A DNA stretch of 64,000 nt from Kuschelorhynchus macadamiae (lineage: Eukaryota > Arthropoda > Insecta > Coleoptera > Curculionidae). Position numbers and translations under genes: made by a program. Positions 62,665-64,000 of this stretch are shown piece after piece (the stretch's first letter is position 1; each line of letters opens with the position of its first letter). The notes under the pieces were generated by a model that made no database searches, had not been told where the DNA came from, and saw only the letters and a list, made by a program, of their open reading frames with translations. The stretch spans positions 460,001-524,000 of the forward strand of contig JAUTXW010005212.1 in assembly GCA_030620095.1 (NCBI GenBank), written 5' to 3'.

Positions 62665-63160
62665 CCGATATCTTCTTTAAAATATTTTGCAAGGATTTGG
62701 AGCGTATAGGGATAATTAACCTTTATTTATAACAATAAATAACATTATATAAATAACAAATATTAAAGCGGCTGTAGTTTTTTTTGAAAAACCGATAATG
62801 AGACGATGATAAAAAAAGTGCAACGGTCCCGAGATTTTTTTTACATAATCCAAAGTATCTACGTGCAAAATAAAAAGAAAATAGGTTCCATTTCTTGTTA
62901 TACTAACGTTTAGTTTTATTCATAATTTCGTCATTTACAGTCATCTCAAGAATATGGGTGACGTAACCCTATAGTTCGTTTTCGCATTTTAATGTTGTTC
63001 ACCGCAGGCAAGGTAGGTAATCGGCCATACAAAGGAAATACCTGTGATCGGTCCGTTGCGCTGTGGAATTCTGGTCACAGACGGAGACCGAGAGACAGGC
63101 CTGCCATTATGGCTTGAAGGTATATACAAAGAAAAGACATCGTAGATACTTTGCTTTAGT
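62665..63160. other. No gene identified; GC-richer patch at 62985-63115
   Basis: The patch (GGCAAGGTAGGTAATCGGCC, GGTCCGTTGCGCTGTGG) is open on the minus strand (FPLYGRLPTLPAVNNIKMRK) but unidentified. Confidence 0.35.
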
Positions 63161-63725
63161 GCTGGGATATCAATTTGAACAATCGATTTCAGTATCGACA
63201 TTGAAAGCAAACATCGATATCTATAAAACATCGTCTCGAAAACACTGACGTTAAAGTAACATCGACGTTTTTACTAAATTCGTATTTAAAACACAAATGT
63301 TACGTAATAAATAGAGAGTTAAAACTATATTTATTTGAGATATATGTTTTCATTGCTTCGCTTGAGACGAAATTATATGTAAATGTATGTACCTACTTGA
63401 ATAAAAACTTAAGCAGTTTATCAACGAAATTGTTGGTCTTCTCTTTTTTTTGAGGAACAAAAATACTGTATGTAATCACAAACATAAGAATAAAACAACC
63501 TTAAGGATAAGAAACATCAAAATAATATCAATTTAAAACTAAATGTTCTTCGGTATATTTATTTAATTTTTTTTTGTTTTCGAGCAGAATTTAAAGCTTG
63601 AAGAATATATTTCCGTCGATCTACTAACATCGAAAATCGGAAGACAACTATCGTTTATCATCTTTGACATAGATGGCGAATTATCGAACATCGACAACAA
63701 AAACATCGATGATCATTGCCCATGC
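63161..63725. mobile_element. Possible second ATCGAT-rich MITE
   Basis: Starts GCTGGGATATCAATTTG and ends ATCATTGCCCATGCAGC, loosely inverted (GC.TGGG...AT.AT). The interior repeats ACATCGATAT, AACATCGACG, AACATCGACAACAA and ACATCGATGATC. It resembles the hAT MITE at 44735-45134 in style, but no target duplication was found. Confidence 0.45.
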
Positions 63726-64000
63726 AGCTTACTAGAGGAATGCATAGTTACTGATAAGTAAATTGAAATGATGACTTGCAAAAATATATCTTCAAAAAAT
63801 TCCAACCAGGGGGGCGATTTTGGTTTCGCTATGGTTAAGTTAACGATCGCAAAGCCACGTGCCTTTGCGAAACAGCTAACAGGTGTTAAGAAGTAGTTAT
63901 CATTATTTAAATGTAAAATTCATGTAATTGTTGACGTCGAGTATGCAAGGATTTTGATTCCGATTTGACAATTCTTAATCTTAAAGTAATCTTGTTGTCA
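63726..64000. other. Right window edge, nothing recognised
   Basis: No feature supported. Confidence 0.5.

Noticed and set aside
62985..63248. Open frames in the GC-richer patch
   Set aside because: No family match, no convincing splice sites, and part overlaps the ATCGAT-rich element.

Overview
The window looks like nuclear DNA of an insect. It is AT-rich, its genes have spliceosomal introns, and its transposon families are those typical of insect genomes. Nearly all of it is non-coding or transposon-derived. No rRNA, tRNA, CRISPR array or bacterial-type operon was seen. A large-genome insect such as a beetle would fit, but nothing here fixes the order.

Host genes are few. At 1633-1726 (+) is the last coding exon of ribosomal protein S15A (uS8), with a good splice acceptor, stop codon and polyadenylation signal; the earlier exons lie before the window. 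At 17597-17690 (+) is a probable first coding exon: an ATG, a signal peptide and a phase-1 splice donor, preceded by a GC-richer promoter/5'UTR-like stretch at 16970-17596. The rest of that gene was not found and may lie beyond long introns. Two other stretches (4680-5120 and 36349-36430) look exon-like but are not identified.

The rest is a layered transposon landscape. 2-9 kb: PLE-like modules, a LINE RT relic, two Tc1/mariner relics, and a large palindrome of ~373-bp units. 9.5-20 kb: a deleted hAT copy, then long arrays of diverged modules containing CGCCATTTTG, with a 221-bp tandem array nested inside. 22-30 kb: many (TA)n tracts and two facing LINE fragments (ORF1 zinc finger plus endonuclease). 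31-35 kb: a folded repeat and a Penelope-like element 3' half with its GIY-YIG nuclease domain. 36.5-40.1 kb: a hAT element with a perfect 8-bp target duplication, split by a reverse-oriented LINE. 40-46 kb: several foldback elements and MITEs, one a TATCGATA-rich hAT MITE with an 8-bp duplication. 48-50 kb: an RTE LINE relic and a 323-bp (TA)n tract.

The most notable object is at 51989-58522 (+): a complete 6.5-kb DNA transposon with ~400-bp terminal inverted repeats. It carries a decayed transposase gene whose end has an XPG/FEN1-like set of acidic motifs and a recognisable 90-nt intron. The best family guess is Academ. A ~430-bp (TA)n tract has grown inside its coding sequence, and it sits beside, probably inside, an older mariner copy. 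The right edge (58.5-64 kb) holds further mariner C-terminal relics and small MITEs.

All transposon genes in the window are broken by frameshifts or stops, so they are old copies. All family names rest on motif recognition by eye, without database searches.
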